From Cryptomeria japonica (lineage: Eukaryota > Streptophyta > Pinopsida > Cupressales > Cupressaceae), in the NCBI RefSeq assembly GCF_030272615.1, contig NC_081412.1, positions 540,846,335 to 540,906,334 of the forward strand: 60,000 nucleotides of DNA, written 5' to 3'. Below the pieces are notes generated by a model. That model worked only from the letters and a program-made list of their open reading frames with translations. It was not told where the DNA came from and searched no databases. Of the stretch, positions 1 through 10,943 are shown piece after piece; position 1 is the stretch's first letter; every line of letters begins with the position of its first letter. Position numbers and translations under genes: made by a program.

Positions 1-29
1 ACCATCAAGACATATGATACAAAATAGAA

Positions 30-515
30 GAACATCACCTGAGCATGTGACATAAAGTATTATTTTAACATGTGATAAAAGTAAGAGAATCATCACCTGA
101 TCATGTGAGAAATCACCAAAACATGTGATCTGTAAGATTCATCAAGATATCACCTAACACGTGATATCAGTATTGCCTAACACGCAATACTTAAGGATAA
201 GTCTATGAGAAAGGTTAGTTTCTCATCATATCCAAGTTGTGATAAGTGCAATAACATTTATAAATGTTTATCACAACATAGTCATGGCACATCCATGACT
301 TACCAGAGATCCAACATGATCAATGGTTGAGATATCACCTACACGTGATATCAGTATTGCCTAACACGCAATACAAGGATAACCATATGAGAAGTGCTTA
401 AGTTCTCATCATATCCAAGTTGTGATAATGCAATAACATTTGTACAAATGTTGTATCACAACATAGTCATGGCACATCCATGACTTACCAGTGATCCAAC
501 ATGATTACTGGTTTG
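30..515. repeat. Array of short inverted repeats with a two-copy tandem duplication
   Basis: The stretch is almost entirely short hairpins. In the first unit (146-330) the stems are GATATCAC/GTGATATC (146-168), GTATTGC/GCAATAC (170-190), ATGAGAAA/TTTCTCAT (205-226), TTGTGATAA/TTATCACAA enclosing the palindrome ACATTTATAAATGT (237-276), and GTCATGG/CCATGAC (281-299). The first two share the loop CTAACAC although their stems differ. A second unit (331-515) repeats the order with small changes. Weaker TCAC/GTGA pairs precede 146. The array lies 3' of the minus-strand Copia coding region, so it may be its 3' untranslated region or 3' LTR; no LTR boundary could be fixed. Confidence 0.85.
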
Positions 516-650
516 ACTATCATAAGATCGAGATCGTCACCTCTTAGATATGAACACAGGTGGCAAGAAGCCAAGAGATAGTCCAAACATGACAAAGAAG
601 TTTACACATTAAACATCTTAACTATATGTAAGTATAGATTACAAAGCAGA

Positions 651-2184
651 TTACCTTTCTATCATACCTAAACCCTTTCTGAAGTGGTCAACCTTCACTC
701 TGGAAGGTGGTTTGGTCAGAATATCTGCAGTCTGATCTCCTATACACACATATTCTAACTTTATCACATTCCTGTCAACCATATCTCGTACATAGTGATA
801 TGGAATCTCAATATGTTTGGACCTGTCATGAAATACTGGATTTACAGAGAGTTTTATACAACTTTGATTATCACACTGAATGACTGTAGGTTTCATAGGT
901 TCTCCAAATAATCCCACGAGCAATTTCCTTAGCCATACTGCTTCTCGGGCAGCCATTGAAGCTGCAATATATTCAGCCTCTGTGGAACTCTGAGCTACTG
1001 AAGATTGTTTTCTGCTGATCCAGGATATCATGGCTGACCCTAAACTGAAGCAACACCCTGAAGTGCTCTTTCTATCAGTTACACTGTCAGCCCAATCTAA
1101 ATCTATAAATCCATGTAGATCTATGTCAACCTTTTCATATTTAAGACCAAGCTTTAGGGTACCTTGTAGATATCTCATTATATGCTTTATTGCAACCAGG
1201 TGTATCTCCTTAGGTTCACACATGAACTGACTTAAGGCATTAACAACATAGCAGATATCTGACCTTGTATTTACTAGATACATTAGGGACCCAATCATCT
1301 GCCTGTATTGAGTGGGGTCAGTAGGTCTTGATTCTGCTGCTGCTTCTTTAAGTTTATGGAAGTTGGTTTCCATAGGAGAGGTCATGGGTCTACAGTTTAG
1401 CATTCCAAATCTTGTCAATATGTCCAAGGTGTACTTCCCTTGGTTCAGTACAATATTATCAGAATTCTGCCATATTTCCAATCCTAGGAAGTAATGAAGA
1501 AGCCCCAAGTCTTTCATATCAAATTCTGTGGATAGATCTTTCTTGCATTGATCTATTGGGTGATCATCTCCTGTGATTAATAAGTCATCAACATATAAAA
1601 TTAATATTAACATATCACCTTTATTTCTTTTGAGGTAGAGATTAGGATCTACATCATTCTTAGAGAAACCCAGCTTTGAGAGATAGGTGTCAATTCTTTC
1701 ATACCAGGCTCTGGGAGCCTGTTTGAGCCCATAGAGAGCTTTCTTGAGTCTACACACATGAGACTCTGCATCATGAATTTCAAACCCTTCAGGTTGCTCT
1801 AAGTAGACTTCTTCCATGATCTCGCCATTTAGGAATGCTGTCTTAACATCCATCTGATGTACCTTCCACCCCTTTGCTGCTGCAATGGCTAGGACAGCTC
1901 TTACTGATGTGTACCTGGCAACAGGTGCAAATGTTTCTTCGTAATCTATTGCTTCCTTCTGTGAGAACCCTCTAGCTACAAATCTGGCCTTGTGTTTTTC
2001 CAACATGCTTGATTTTAAACAACCATTTAGAAGACACAACAGACTTCTTGGTTGGCCTAGGAACAATCTCCCAAACATCATTCTTCATAATGGACTGATA
2101 TTCTTCAGTCATGGCATCTATCCATACTTGATGTTTGAGTGCATCTGAAACATTGTTAGGTTCAGCTTTAGAGAGATCATTCAT
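651..2184 (-). pseudogene. Copia reverse transcriptase and RNase H
   Basis: The main open segment (651-2081) encodes the Copia reverse transcriptase with the catalytic YVDD motif, followed by RNase H with DWADS, the SSTEAEY stretch and the C-terminal HDRSKHIEI motif typical of plant Copia. The upstream part (1972-2184) holds the WIDAMTEEY stretch and ends at KWLFKIKH in a different frame, so a small deletion or frameshift near 2030-2080 separates the two. The enzyme would copy element RNA into DNA inside virus-like particles. The C-terminus ends at the stop at 651 and looks complete. Confidence 0.93.
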
Positions 2185-2490
2185 AAGTGCAACATAGTTG
2201 ATGAATTTATTAGGCCTCTTGCTTTCCTTGAAGGTTCCTGAAGGAGCAGCGAACTTCTGAGCTTCTACTACAGTTTTGGTGGCCCATAGTGGTCTTTTCT
2301 TGCGATTATCTATAGGTGGGTCTTGTGTTTCACTTATAGTTTCCTCAAGATACTCCCTCTGAAGCTCAGGAGTAGGTTCTTCTTCTAGGTTAGGAGTAGG
2401 ATTATGAATTTCAGGTTCTATTGTATTTTGGGCCCTTTTGAAGGCTAAATCTTATTCGAAGATTACATCCCTACTGAGATCAATATTTCT

Positions 2491-3372
2491 CTACCCTTGT
2501 ACATAGATTCTGTAGGCTTTAGAAGTTTCACTGTATCCTACAAGTATTCCCCTTTTTCCAGAGTGTTCTAGTTTTAGTCTTTTCTCTTTAGGTACATGAA
2601 TATAGACCGAACACCCAAATATCCTAAGATGGCTGATATCTGGTTTTGTCTTGGTAAAGACTTCCTCATGAGTTTTATCTTCAAGGTGTGAATGAGGACA
2701 TCTATTTTGTATGTACACAGCAGTGTTAGTTGCTTCTGCCCAAAGGTTCAAGTTTAGATTTTGATCTAGTATCATGGCTTTGGCAGCTTCTACTATGGTC
2801 CTATTTTTCCTTTCAGCTACTCCATTTTGTTGTGGATTATAAGGTATTGTCAACTCCCTCTTAATCCCATAATTTTTACAAAAGTCTTTAAATAAACTTG
2901 ATGTGTATTCCCCCCCATTGTCAGTTCTTAAGGTTTTAATTTTGTTTTCAGAGAGATTTTCTGTTAATGTTTTAAACTCTTTAAACCTACTTAGGATCTC
3001 TTCTGATTCTTTACATTTCAGAAAGTAGATCCACGTCTTCCTAGAGTAGTCATCAACAAAACTTACATAGTACAAAAATCCCTCTAGCGAGGGTACGGAC
3101 ATAGGTCCACATACATCAGAATGAATTAACTCCAAAACTTTGCTAGTTTTCCTAGTACTATTCTGAAATGCACTTTTGGTATTTTTACCTAAGGCACACT
3201 CTTTGCATGCCTCTGAATGATATTGCTTCAACTTAGGTAGACCTGTGACAAGGTTTCCCATAGTTGACAAAGCTCTATAATTCAGATGGCCTAATCTCCT
3301 GTGCCATACTTCATTTGCATTAGTTGCTTCATGGATCAATGCTAGATTGGGCTCTGTACATAGCTCATACAA
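2491..3372 (-). pseudogene. Copia integrase
   Basis: This segment carries the N-terminal HHCC zinc-binding pattern (H-x-x-x-x-H around WHRRLGH, then C-x-x-C around CKEC), the first catalytic Asp in the HSDVCGPM stretch, the second in RTDNGGEY, and the catalytic Glu in QQNGVAERKN. It is in the same frame as gag, separated from it by a TAA at 3385-3387 that probably replaced CAA. A TAG at 2491-2493 ends the segment, and the linker to reverse transcriptase (about 2185-2490) is readable through another stop near 2454. The domain is well kept but cannot be made in one piece. Confidence 0.92.
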
Positions 3373-3384
3373 ATAGCCTTGTCT

Positions 3385-4578
3385 TTAATCAATGACCTTA
3401 GCGTCTTTGATGGAGGATCTCTTTGGCCAAGCCAACACCTTGTTTTCCATGAAGGTCACTCTGTATCCTTGATCTTCTAGTGCTGATATGGAGATTAGAT
3501 TTCTTTTGATGCCTGGAACATATAGTACTTCTTCAAGTCGTAGTGACATGCCTGTCTTCAGTTTGATGGTGCAGGTTCCAATTCCTTTGACTGGATGTGA
3601 AGAATCGTCTCCGATGGTTACTTCCTCATCATCTTTCTCTATCATGGAGTCTAGTATTTCTCTAAAGCCGGTGATGTGTCTGGATGAACCACTGTCGATC
3701 ACCCATGAGTTAGAGTTGTTTGAAGCATGGCTTGTAAGTGCTGAGTAGAGGACATAGTTCTCGGAGTCATTTTCTCTTCTAGATTTCCTCATTTTTGCAA
3801 ATGTGGCTTGCTTCCCTTTCTCCGGACAGTTTGCAACATAGTGTCCGAATTTGTCACACCTATAACATTGAACATGTGATAGGTCTTTCTTAGAAGTGTT
3901 CTTGCCTTGTTTAGCTTTTCTTTTCCTGAATTGCTTCTTTTTGTACTTCTTATTGATGTTTGTATTTAGGACTTGCAAGTCTTCATCTATATTCTTCTGT
4001 TTTATTCCTACCTTGTTCAATCTGGATTCTTCTTGTAGACAGTCATCTCTTAGTCTTTCAAACTTAGGATATTTGGACCTAGCACTGATGCCTTGGACGA
4101 ATGTGTTCCATCCACTAGGCAATCCATCTAGAGCAATGAGTGTTAACTCTTTGCTTTGGATGTCGTATCCAAGGGAAGCTAGGTTATCTCTTAGGTTTGA
4201 TATCCTCATGAAGTAGGAGTTAATTGTCTCCCCTTTGTTCATACTGATATGGTTGATCTCTCGTTTTAATGCCAGAGTACGACTTGCATTTGATATCTCA
4301 AATGTCCTTTCAAGTGCCTTGAACATTTTATAAGCCGTCTCTTGCTTTCTAATGATGGGCATTATATTATTTCTTACCCCATCCACTATTATTTTAATAG
4401 CCTTATCATTTCCCTCGATCCATGTGGATTTCTCGGTTTCATCTTCTGGTTGTGCACTTTCAGTTTGGACATATGAATCAACTTTGTTTTCTCTTAAAAT
4501 CATTTTGATTCTAAACTTCCAAGCTGAAAAATCTTCGCTACCTCCGAGTCTATCTTTGAATCTGATAGTGTTGGCCAT
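3385..4578 (-). pseudogene. Copia gag and aspartic protease
   Basis: A 397-residue open segment starts at an ATG at 4578, about 80 bp after the primer-binding site. Residues 1 to about 200 resemble plant Copia gag (the UBN2 type). A lysine- and arginine-rich stretch leads to a single CCHC zinc knuckle (CYRCDKFGHYVANC). The protease follows with WVIDSGSSRHITG, holding the catalytic DSG. The end at 3385 is a nonsense codon inside the polyprotein. This segment alone is fully open and could still be translated, but without integrase and reverse transcriptase the element cannot move on its own. Confidence 0.92.
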
Positions 4579-4655
4579 TATGGAAATGTGATGTAGTTTG
4601 TAACTTAGTCCTTGAATTTTATCAAAATTGAATGGCCTTAGGTTCGATTACCTTG

Positions 4656-4667
4656 GCTTTGATACCA
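4656..4667 (-). other. Copia primer-binding site (initiator Met tRNA)
   Basis: On the minus strand TGGTATCAAAGC directly follows a sequence ending ACA, the expected LTR end. It matches the Copia primer site for the 3' end of initiator methionine tRNA (usual form TGGTATCAGAGC) with one difference. Confidence 0.8.
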
Positions 4668-4931
4668 TGTAAAGTTATTTCAATTTCAATTAGAGAACAA
4701 GTTATGAACTATGAATGCTATATATGGATATGAGGAATTATGTCAATGTCTAATAATTCTGATTTTTATCTGCAGGTCTGAAGGAGAGAGATCATTTAAT
4801 ATTTTCTATGTCTTCTCCAAATGAATTCAATTGGGATATATATCATTTAGGCAACTGGTCAATTGGTGTATTGACCGGTCATGCCTTTTAGGCATGACCG
4901 ATCAATGCACCCATTGATCGGTGCCTTTACA
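4668..4931 (-). repeat. Candidate 5' LTR of the Copia element
   Basis: The right end of the internal region is fixed by the primer-binding site. From there the plus strand begins TGTAAA (4668) and a matching TTTACA is met at 4926-4931, giving a 264-bp candidate LTR with 6-bp terminal inverted repeats. There is no second LTR copy to confirm it, so the outer boundary is a guess; the LTR may be longer and include the hairpin region up to about 5350. Confidence 0.4.
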
Positions 4932-5350
4932 ATTATACCATTAACACAATGCTGATTATCGGTTCAAAAACCCCCGATAGCATATTGTAATATCATAATA
5001 TAATGACTGATCAATATAATGAATCAGTTCATATAAACACCGATGATTCAAAGTGCACGATGTATATAATCCAACCGGTGCATTTGTTAACCAATGTTAA
5101 TGCCAAATGAAGCGGTATATTTATTAAACCCGATAACAAATATGCCCGATATAATTAAGCCCGATAACAGATGTGAATCGGTGCCAATGTTTATGCACCC
5201 GATAGCAAGTATGTATCAGCGAATTTAACCCGATAACTTATAGCATTTAATATGCTATCGGGTTAATACCCCGATAGCATATTAATGCCAATTAACAATT
5301 GACATTAATATGCTATTGGGTTGTTAGCCCGATAGCATAATGATAAGCAA
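4860..5350. repeat. Hairpin-rich AT region with CCCGATA motifs
   Basis: Stems visible here are GGTCATGCC/GGCATGACC (4877-4899, loop TTTTA), CGATCAATG/CATTGATCG (4899-4920), and an 11-bp stem ATGCTATCGGG with its complement (5252-5280, loop 7 nt). CCCGATA or its complement recurs at many places between 4970 and 5340. No coding potential was seen. It may be part of the Copia 5' LTR. Confidence 0.7.
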
Positions 5351-5743
5351 TGTTTGTACAATCCGATAATCATATGCAATATAAATCAGACATGAAGCAT
5401 GTAGATAAATAACAGAACAAGGAAGGTTAGGAAGATCTTATCTTGCATAAGCTACCATGCATTAACAGGTTAAAGAAGACAAAAGGATAGCATTGGGGAG
5501 TGACTCACATAAGGCTTCATCATCTTTGCGAGAAGATTCACAAGAGGATTCTATAGGAGAGATAAGCATGACTTCCCTTGATGTTGGGCATGAGATTGAC
5601 ATGGATAATGATGGTATGGATTCTTTAGGTGATCACAAATCATCTTCTAGTGATACTTAATTCCAATGATGACAAAATTCCTACAAATGAAGAAAAATCA
5701 GAACATGGCACTCCAGATTTGAGTCAAACATGAGGAATATGTT

Positions 5744-6394
5744 GTGGATTCAAGCCACAAATGTTTTGATTTTGTATATCACAGCTTGGCATATGCAAAG
5801 AAGACACAAAGAATGTGTGATGGATGGTTACAAAGAGCTAAGGCAAAGATGCTTGCTGCCAAAGAAAGACAACGCCTACAAGAGGTCAAGGAACAGTGCA
5901 ACCAGCTAGATAATGCAAGGAAACAAAGGGAATCATGCATTAGATCATTATTTCTTCCAAGAGAAGAATGTACACAAGGTGAGCATGCAAAGGAAGATCT
6001 TCTTGAGGTAAACAAAAAAGAAGAACATGTTGTTGTGTGTGGACAAGAGAAGAGGTATGATTCAGAAAATTCAGTATCTGTATCTAGTTTGCATCACGAG
6101 GTTCATGAGTTTCCTCTTTTAGAGAGTCCTTTGATGATTCAAAGCTATTATGATAATGGACACACACTTGGTGGACCAGCCACTAGTATCATACCTATTT
6201 GTGTAGAAGGAAACATTATTGATTCCGTTTTGATTGAACATGCATCATCCACTATGAAAAAACATTTGCTAAGATCATATGAGGCATTTTGTCTCAGACA
6301 ACTGACTATAGAGACTAAGAGTTCCCTATTAGGAAGATCTTACAATTTGATAATGTTTGGTTTGTTTTGCATACTACACCATGGAGTTGGTTAG
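5744..6394 (+). pseudogene. Unrecognised decayed coding region, possible protease remnant
   Basis: An open stretch of 216 codons with normal amino-acid composition. Residues 15-70 form a lysine-, arginine- and glutamine-rich probable coiled coil. Near the end, a pattern G-x-x-I-x-x-V-L-I-E-x-A-S-S could be a degraded retroviral-type protease site (usual form LID-x-GSS), and the final YNLIMFG could be the degraded YNLILG motif that follows such proteases. Both matches are weak. No gag zinc knuckle or polymerase motifs lie nearby. It sits between the Copia LTR region and a Gypsy LTR, so a retrotransposon origin is likely but unproven. Confidence 0.35.
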
Positions 6395-6819
6395 TAATGA
6401 AAGGCAGATTGGCTTTAGCAACTAGGAATTTATGTTACTTGCAGCAGGTCACACCTCATAGGCCAGCACTCATGGAGGAACAATCTTCCTTCAAAAAAGA
6501 TACAAGAAAGAGCAATAAAGGCACCTTGGAAAGGTATGAGCATAATTCTAGTTCTTTGAGTTGGGGCAGCAATATCGTGATATCACATGGGCACAAATCC
6601 AAGAGGGATAGTGGTGACAAGAAATGTAGCATGGTAAACATTTGTGAGTGGATAGATAAGTATGAGGTAAAGATTGAAACTTCAAATTGCCAACAATCTG
6701 ATTTTATACCAGCAGTTGAAGAAGGGCATGAATCAATTTGTGATACCTTGATGGAGTATGTTAATGACTTTGCTTCAAGATATGATATGCTACAAGATAT
6801 GGCTGTGAAATGTATGTGA
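6367..6819 (+). pseudogene. Continuation of the unrecognised coding region in another frame
   Basis: A 150-codon open stretch overlaps the end of the previous one in a different frame. The charged, serine-rich composition from about residue 35 onward looks protein-like, but no family is recognised. It could be the rest of the preceding gene after a frameshift near 6390, or an unrelated relic. It stops about 140 bp before the Gypsy LTR at 6961. Confidence 0.25.
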
Positions 6820-6960
6820 GTATACTCTAATATTGAAGACTTACAAGGCAAAAAAAGAAAAGTTATAATCAGTCCTAAATCCCTGATTAAGGGCAGCAGC
6901 ACTATATCTCTTTATACTCATGAGTTAGCTGCCTATTTTCATGAAAAAGTAAGTGCTATG

Positions 6961-7231
6961 TGTTGGCGGCAATATTGTACACAAATAAAAATAGTTAATT
7001 AAGTTGTAATTGTCTTTGTTAGTTCAACAACCGAGGGATGGTAGTTACGGTGCGATGGTTGGCACTCGTGCCCCCTGGGTACCTTTATATACCTCGGAGG
7101 TAACTTGTACAAGCACACATGATTATGAATGGAATAGCATCTCTTATGTTTTATCTGATGTCTATGGCGTTATTATTCTGCATTACGTGTTCTATCTGTA
7201 TGTTCTAAACTGTTCACCCAGAGGGTAAACA
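6961..7231 (+). repeat. 5' LTR of a truncated Gypsy element
   Basis: Starts TGTTGGCGGCAA and ends GGTAAACA directly before a primer-binding site, with a TATA box (TTTATATA) about two fifths along, the same layout as the 279-bp LTR at 22419. Sequence similarity to that LTR is low apart from the ends and TATA box, so the two belong to related but different subfamilies. No 3' LTR copy is present. Confidence 0.65.
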
Positions 7232-7233
7232 TT

Positions 7234-7246
7234 TGGCACTGTTGCC
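7234..7246 (+). other. Gypsy primer-binding site (Asp tRNA type, mutated)
   Basis: TGGCACTGTTGCC lies 2 nt after the LTR. The usual plant Tat/Athila site for aspartate tRNA is TGGCGCCGTTGCC; the two differences are G to A and C to T. Confidence 0.65.
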
Positions 7247-7290
7247 TAGACATACTCGAGAAAGGAAGGAGCGGATGGCGCACAGACACG

Positions 7291-7662
7291 ATGGGCCTAC
7301 CCGTTGGTGAGATTAATCCAGAGGCCGACGACGCGCAAACAGAGCTCTACGACGGGGAAGACACTGCAACGAGGGAATTCTCAATCCTCCTTCAGGTGGC
7401 CATCGAGACCTACGTCCAAAGAGAGGCCACGGAGGCTGAAGTCCCAACAAGTGCCGTATGGACCGCATTGGAAGTTAGCCCCGCAGTAAATCGGTTGATG
7501 AACCACCTCCCTCGGTTGCTTGCATAGGCATCACTGGCACAACAAAGTCGCTTGGAGGAGATTGCTCGTGAGGAGCAACGCCAACAAGTCCTCCAACAGT
7601 ACGAAGAAAACAGTCGTGGTTGGGAGGCTGAGCGTGATGGCACGAGGCCAAGGGGAAATTGA
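7291..7662 (+). pseudogene. Gypsy leader ORF, first copy
   Basis: This frame matches the 122-residue leader ORF at 22754-23122 along its whole length (123 versus 122 residues). A TAG at 7525-7527 stands where the other copy has CAG at 22988-22990. In the 48 codons before it (7381-7524), 14 codon differences are silent and 4 change the residue, so the protein was under selection when the copies diverged. The product is acidic, with a glutamine- and glutamate-rich C-terminal helix; its function is unknown. It lies between the primer-binding site and gag. Confidence 0.7.
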
Positions 7663-7809
7663 ACCCTAAACCCCCAAAAGGAATAAAGAACATTCTATAT
7701 TATAATAATGGTGTCGTATTATTGACACATTTTATCCGACTGGATGAATTAATAAAGAAGTGTTCTATTTTCATGTGTTGTTGCTATTTATGGGGATGTA
7801 CGGGAATTA

Positions 7810-7974
7810 ATGCCCAACCTATTAAACAAAGATAGAAATAAGAAAGCACAAACGGAGGAGTGGGAGGCCGCATAGAGGGCCTTGATTTTGGAACAAGAAG
7901 TAGAACGTAGATGGAGGCTGAGGCAACTTGCCGAAGGACGACCTGCCGAAGGGTTGCCCGAAGGGAACTGTTGA
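7810..7974 (+). pseudogene. Gypsy gag N-terminus, truncated copy
   Basis: The start MPN matches the gag start at 23268 and the frame stays aligned for about 40 codons (shared stretch RALILEQ). A TAG at codon 22 (7873) stands opposite CAA in the complete copy. Similarity fades after about 7930; the rest of gag and all of pol are missing. The element was therefore cut off here, and 7975-8300 shows no recognisable coding sequence. Confidence 0.65.
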
Positions 7975-8324
7975 CGCGTCTAAAGTCGCATTGCTGCAAA
8001 CTCCATACGGCCAACGCAGAATATAATAAACTTGCTGAGTATCCTATCCTCTTTTGATATAAGGAAATCCCTAATGCTATTTCTCGTGCTTGGTCAAAGG
8101 GGATAACCTCAAGGTTTCGTTTGTCAGGTCTTGACTGCGGGATTGCTCAGTGGTTTGATGTGTCTTGCTGGAAACACAAGGGGGACTTACGGTGAAATAA
8201 GCAATTGCTGGATGAGTTCCCCAAAACTTTAATGGTCTTGCTTATCAAATGGTTTAAGTTGGGTTGATACTGCTTTCAATAAGACTGCGGATTCTCTTGA
8301 TAAAAAAGGGGAAAAAAGAGGGAT

Positions 8325-8343
8325 AGAGAGAGAGAGAGAGAGA
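8325..8343 (+). repeat. (AG)n microsatellite
   Basis: About nine AG units within a purine-rich stretch (8301-8345). Confidence 0.9.
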
Positions 8344-8345
8344 TA

Positions 8346-9077
8346 CAGAAAATATAAATTTTAACTGAGATAGCAAATTTAGTAAACAGACGGACACCTC
8401 CAAATAACTAAATTAAGCATTACCAGCCATTTAAGCACAATACTTGCATCAATCTAGTGCGATCTTCAAGGGAAAATTTGGTTTTCATGCTATTAAATAC
8501 AACATCAGAACTTTGACATTCATTCAGTGAGCATTCAATAACCGAACTAAGCATATGAGAGGTTCAGATTAACCATATAGAAGGAAAGACAATCAGCCAT
8601 TCCCTAATGGTATAAACAGCGAGGATTCTATTGGATGTTTACTTAGAAAATGCTATATAAAGGAAAGAAGCATAACTGAAAAATTCTAAATTAATGAAGA
8701 AGGAGACCATGCACTCACAAGGAAACTTGAAATAGTCTTAACTTTGCATTAAATCTTGTAAATTTCGCCAGAGCTTCAGCAACAATCCAAGAACTTCTTA
8801 CAAAATGAGGGAAAACTAGTCCCTTAAATAGGCTTCAAAAATGGATGAATGGCCAAGATTTAATCTAAACAAGTGGCCCGGATTCATCCATAAAACATGG
8901 CTGCCCATACCCATAAATGGGAGGCAAATATCAACAACTACCCCAAAGGGAGTAATAACTACCCCAAAAGGTAATTAGAACTTATCCAAAAATAATCCAA
9001 AAAGATGCATACGCGTAAAGTTTTACGTTTAGTTGACTTGGAAGTCAAACATGACCCTTTGGCCAAAAAGTGCACTT
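8346..9077. other. Non-coding, possible minus-strand LTR remnant
   Basis: No coding sequence is visible. The stretch holds U3/R-like blocks: CCCTTAAATAGG reads on the minus strand as a weak TATA-like element, and a block near 8560-8610 resembles one near 41810-41860 (both contain GGTTCAGA.TAACCAT followed by CCC.AATGGTAT). It lies directly 3' of the large minus-strand reading frame and could be its element's 3' LTR, but no second copy defines the limits. Confidence 0.3.
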
Positions 9078-9797
9078 TCAAGATTTAAAAGGAAAAAACA
9101 CTTTCTCTTTTCCATTTGTAGATTCCTTTTCCAAGAACTCATCTTCACCATGCAAATATTCCTGCCAAAGATCATGACCTGCTGCACGTTCCTCATGAAC
9201 ATACTCCTGGAACCTGATGCATAATTGGAATAGCAGATTGAATGGAGGCATAGGAGGATGACAAATTTTATATTGCATGCCCTCGAGATACTGGTCCACG
9301 TGCTTCAAACCATCCTTCCAGCTGGAACGATTACGCTCGAAGCACCACATGCCCGATTGGAACTGACCAGCAAAACTTAGGTCCTTAACGGAATAGGTGA
9401 TCCTATCCATCCCTAGTCTTTCTTCCTAGTCTGGCCGTATCACTTCATCGGACAAGGCATTTTGCCATCCCGAGACCATTGATTGGAGGATCATTTTGCC
9501 GAGTTCTTGCATGGTGTTTAGAATTGTCTCGCATGCATCATGTTCTTTATCAATGATTTCTCTTGTGTCATTCTTCATGGTGATAGTCCATTACCATTCC
9601 TTAAGAGTGTTGATGTTATAAGGATCTAGGATGGTGGATAATGTAGGAATCTGTGCATGGGTCCAGAAGAGAGCTCTCATGAGGGGAAGAGTAGTGGCAG
9701 CCACTTCATGCATTCTAAGGGATTCCCTCTTTACCTCTAATAGCCGGACTAGGGTGGTCTCTCGATGGTGAGCCATCTCTTTTACTTCTTCTAGGAT

Positions 9798-10943
9798 TCA
9801 TTCTCCCCTCCCTTTGATGCCTTGTATCCATTCCTTGACGGCCCTTGTGGTGTCCCGTACTCTTTCAAATTCTGTTGTTGTCCTCTGTGCCAATGCTGTC
9901 GGGGGAATGTGGGATTCAGAAGCATTGTGTAATGGTCTCAGGAGTTGATCGATGTACCCTTCAGCCTGCTCAGCACGAGCTCGATACATATCCTTCTTAG
10001 CTATTATTTCTTCGAGTTGCCTAAGCATGTTCTGTACTGAATCCTTGAATTCCTCCTTTTCCTGTTCCTTAGTGGCTCGTTCGATGGGGACAGTCGTGAT
10101 GCTATAATCTGCCAGTGTAATCTGATCTGCTGGCTTGTCTACAGGCGGGGTGGCAATGTGAAGAGTGCGGTACCTTTGCTCATCTTTGGTCATCCTGGAA
10201 TATGCCTTGGGCTTTTTCTTCCCCTTGTCTTTAGCTTGATTTATACGTGAGAAGATGTTTTCCAAGTCAATGGGTGGCTTTGTGGCGGCCTTGCGCTGAG
10301 CTTGGGCAATCAACCATTCCTGAGGTATAGTCTGGGCTGATGCTATGGTTAAATTTTCACTCTGTTCTTTGATGTTTTCATCTGTCTCACCACAAATTTG
10401 CAACTGTTCCGTTACCGGAGGAGTGGAGGAGGTGTCAAGCTCTTTGCTTGCAGCAGAGTTTTCTCCTACTTCACTGAACAATCGTCTGATGCCTTCGTGT
10501 GATGGTAGTTCTTCAGTCTTTTCGAGCTCGCAGGTCTCCTCTGTCTTTTGCTCTCCTTCAACGGTGGAGTCATCTTTGGCAGTGTTATGGAGCAGCAGTT
10601 CATGGCGACTTTGTTGGGTGGGTTCATGCACTTCGATCCCCTAAATGGATGGAATTTCTCCTTCCTCAATTTGGTTACCCGACTTAGCTAATTCAATAGC
10701 TCTTAGCTCGGCGTCTAGCATGTCGGTTGCGGGAGGATCATCAACTCCAAATGCATCAATGTCACTTTGGGAAGACGGAGCGGGTATATAGTCTAGTTCT
10801 ACTACATCGTCGGACGAACTGGGATCCTTTGACGATGAAGTGACCTCTGGTCTCCTAATGCGAATCTTTTCCCTTCTTGTTCTCTTGGATGTCCGAGTCC
10901 CTCTGCAAGCCTTAGCCTTCTTCCTCTTCTCGGGCTTTTCCAT
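9798..10943 (-). pseudogene. Charged linker and coiled-coil part of the large ORF
   Basis: 10943-10641 encodes a lysine- and arginine-rich stretch resembling a nuclear localisation signal, followed by an acidic serine-rich part. After a TAG at 10641, 10631-9798 (277 codons) is rich in Glu, Lys and Gln, with a probable coiled coil near its C-terminal half. Such composition suits a structural or nuclear protein but gives no enzyme signature. Confidence 0.5.

Larger units (their letters stand above)
651..4931 (-). mobile_element. Ty1/Copia LTR retrotransposon, decayed, minus strand
   Basis: The order on the minus strand is LTR end, primer-binding site, gag, protease, integrase, reverse transcriptase, RNase H. 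Integrase before reverse transcriptase defines Copia. The internal region is nearly full length but carries stop codons at about 3385, 2491 and 2454 and a frameshift or small deletion near 2030-2080, so it cannot make an intact polyprotein. A candidate 5' LTR is 4668-4931. No matching 3' LTR is visible in 1-650; it may lie outside the window or be lost, so the element's left limit is uncertain. Confidence 0.92.
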
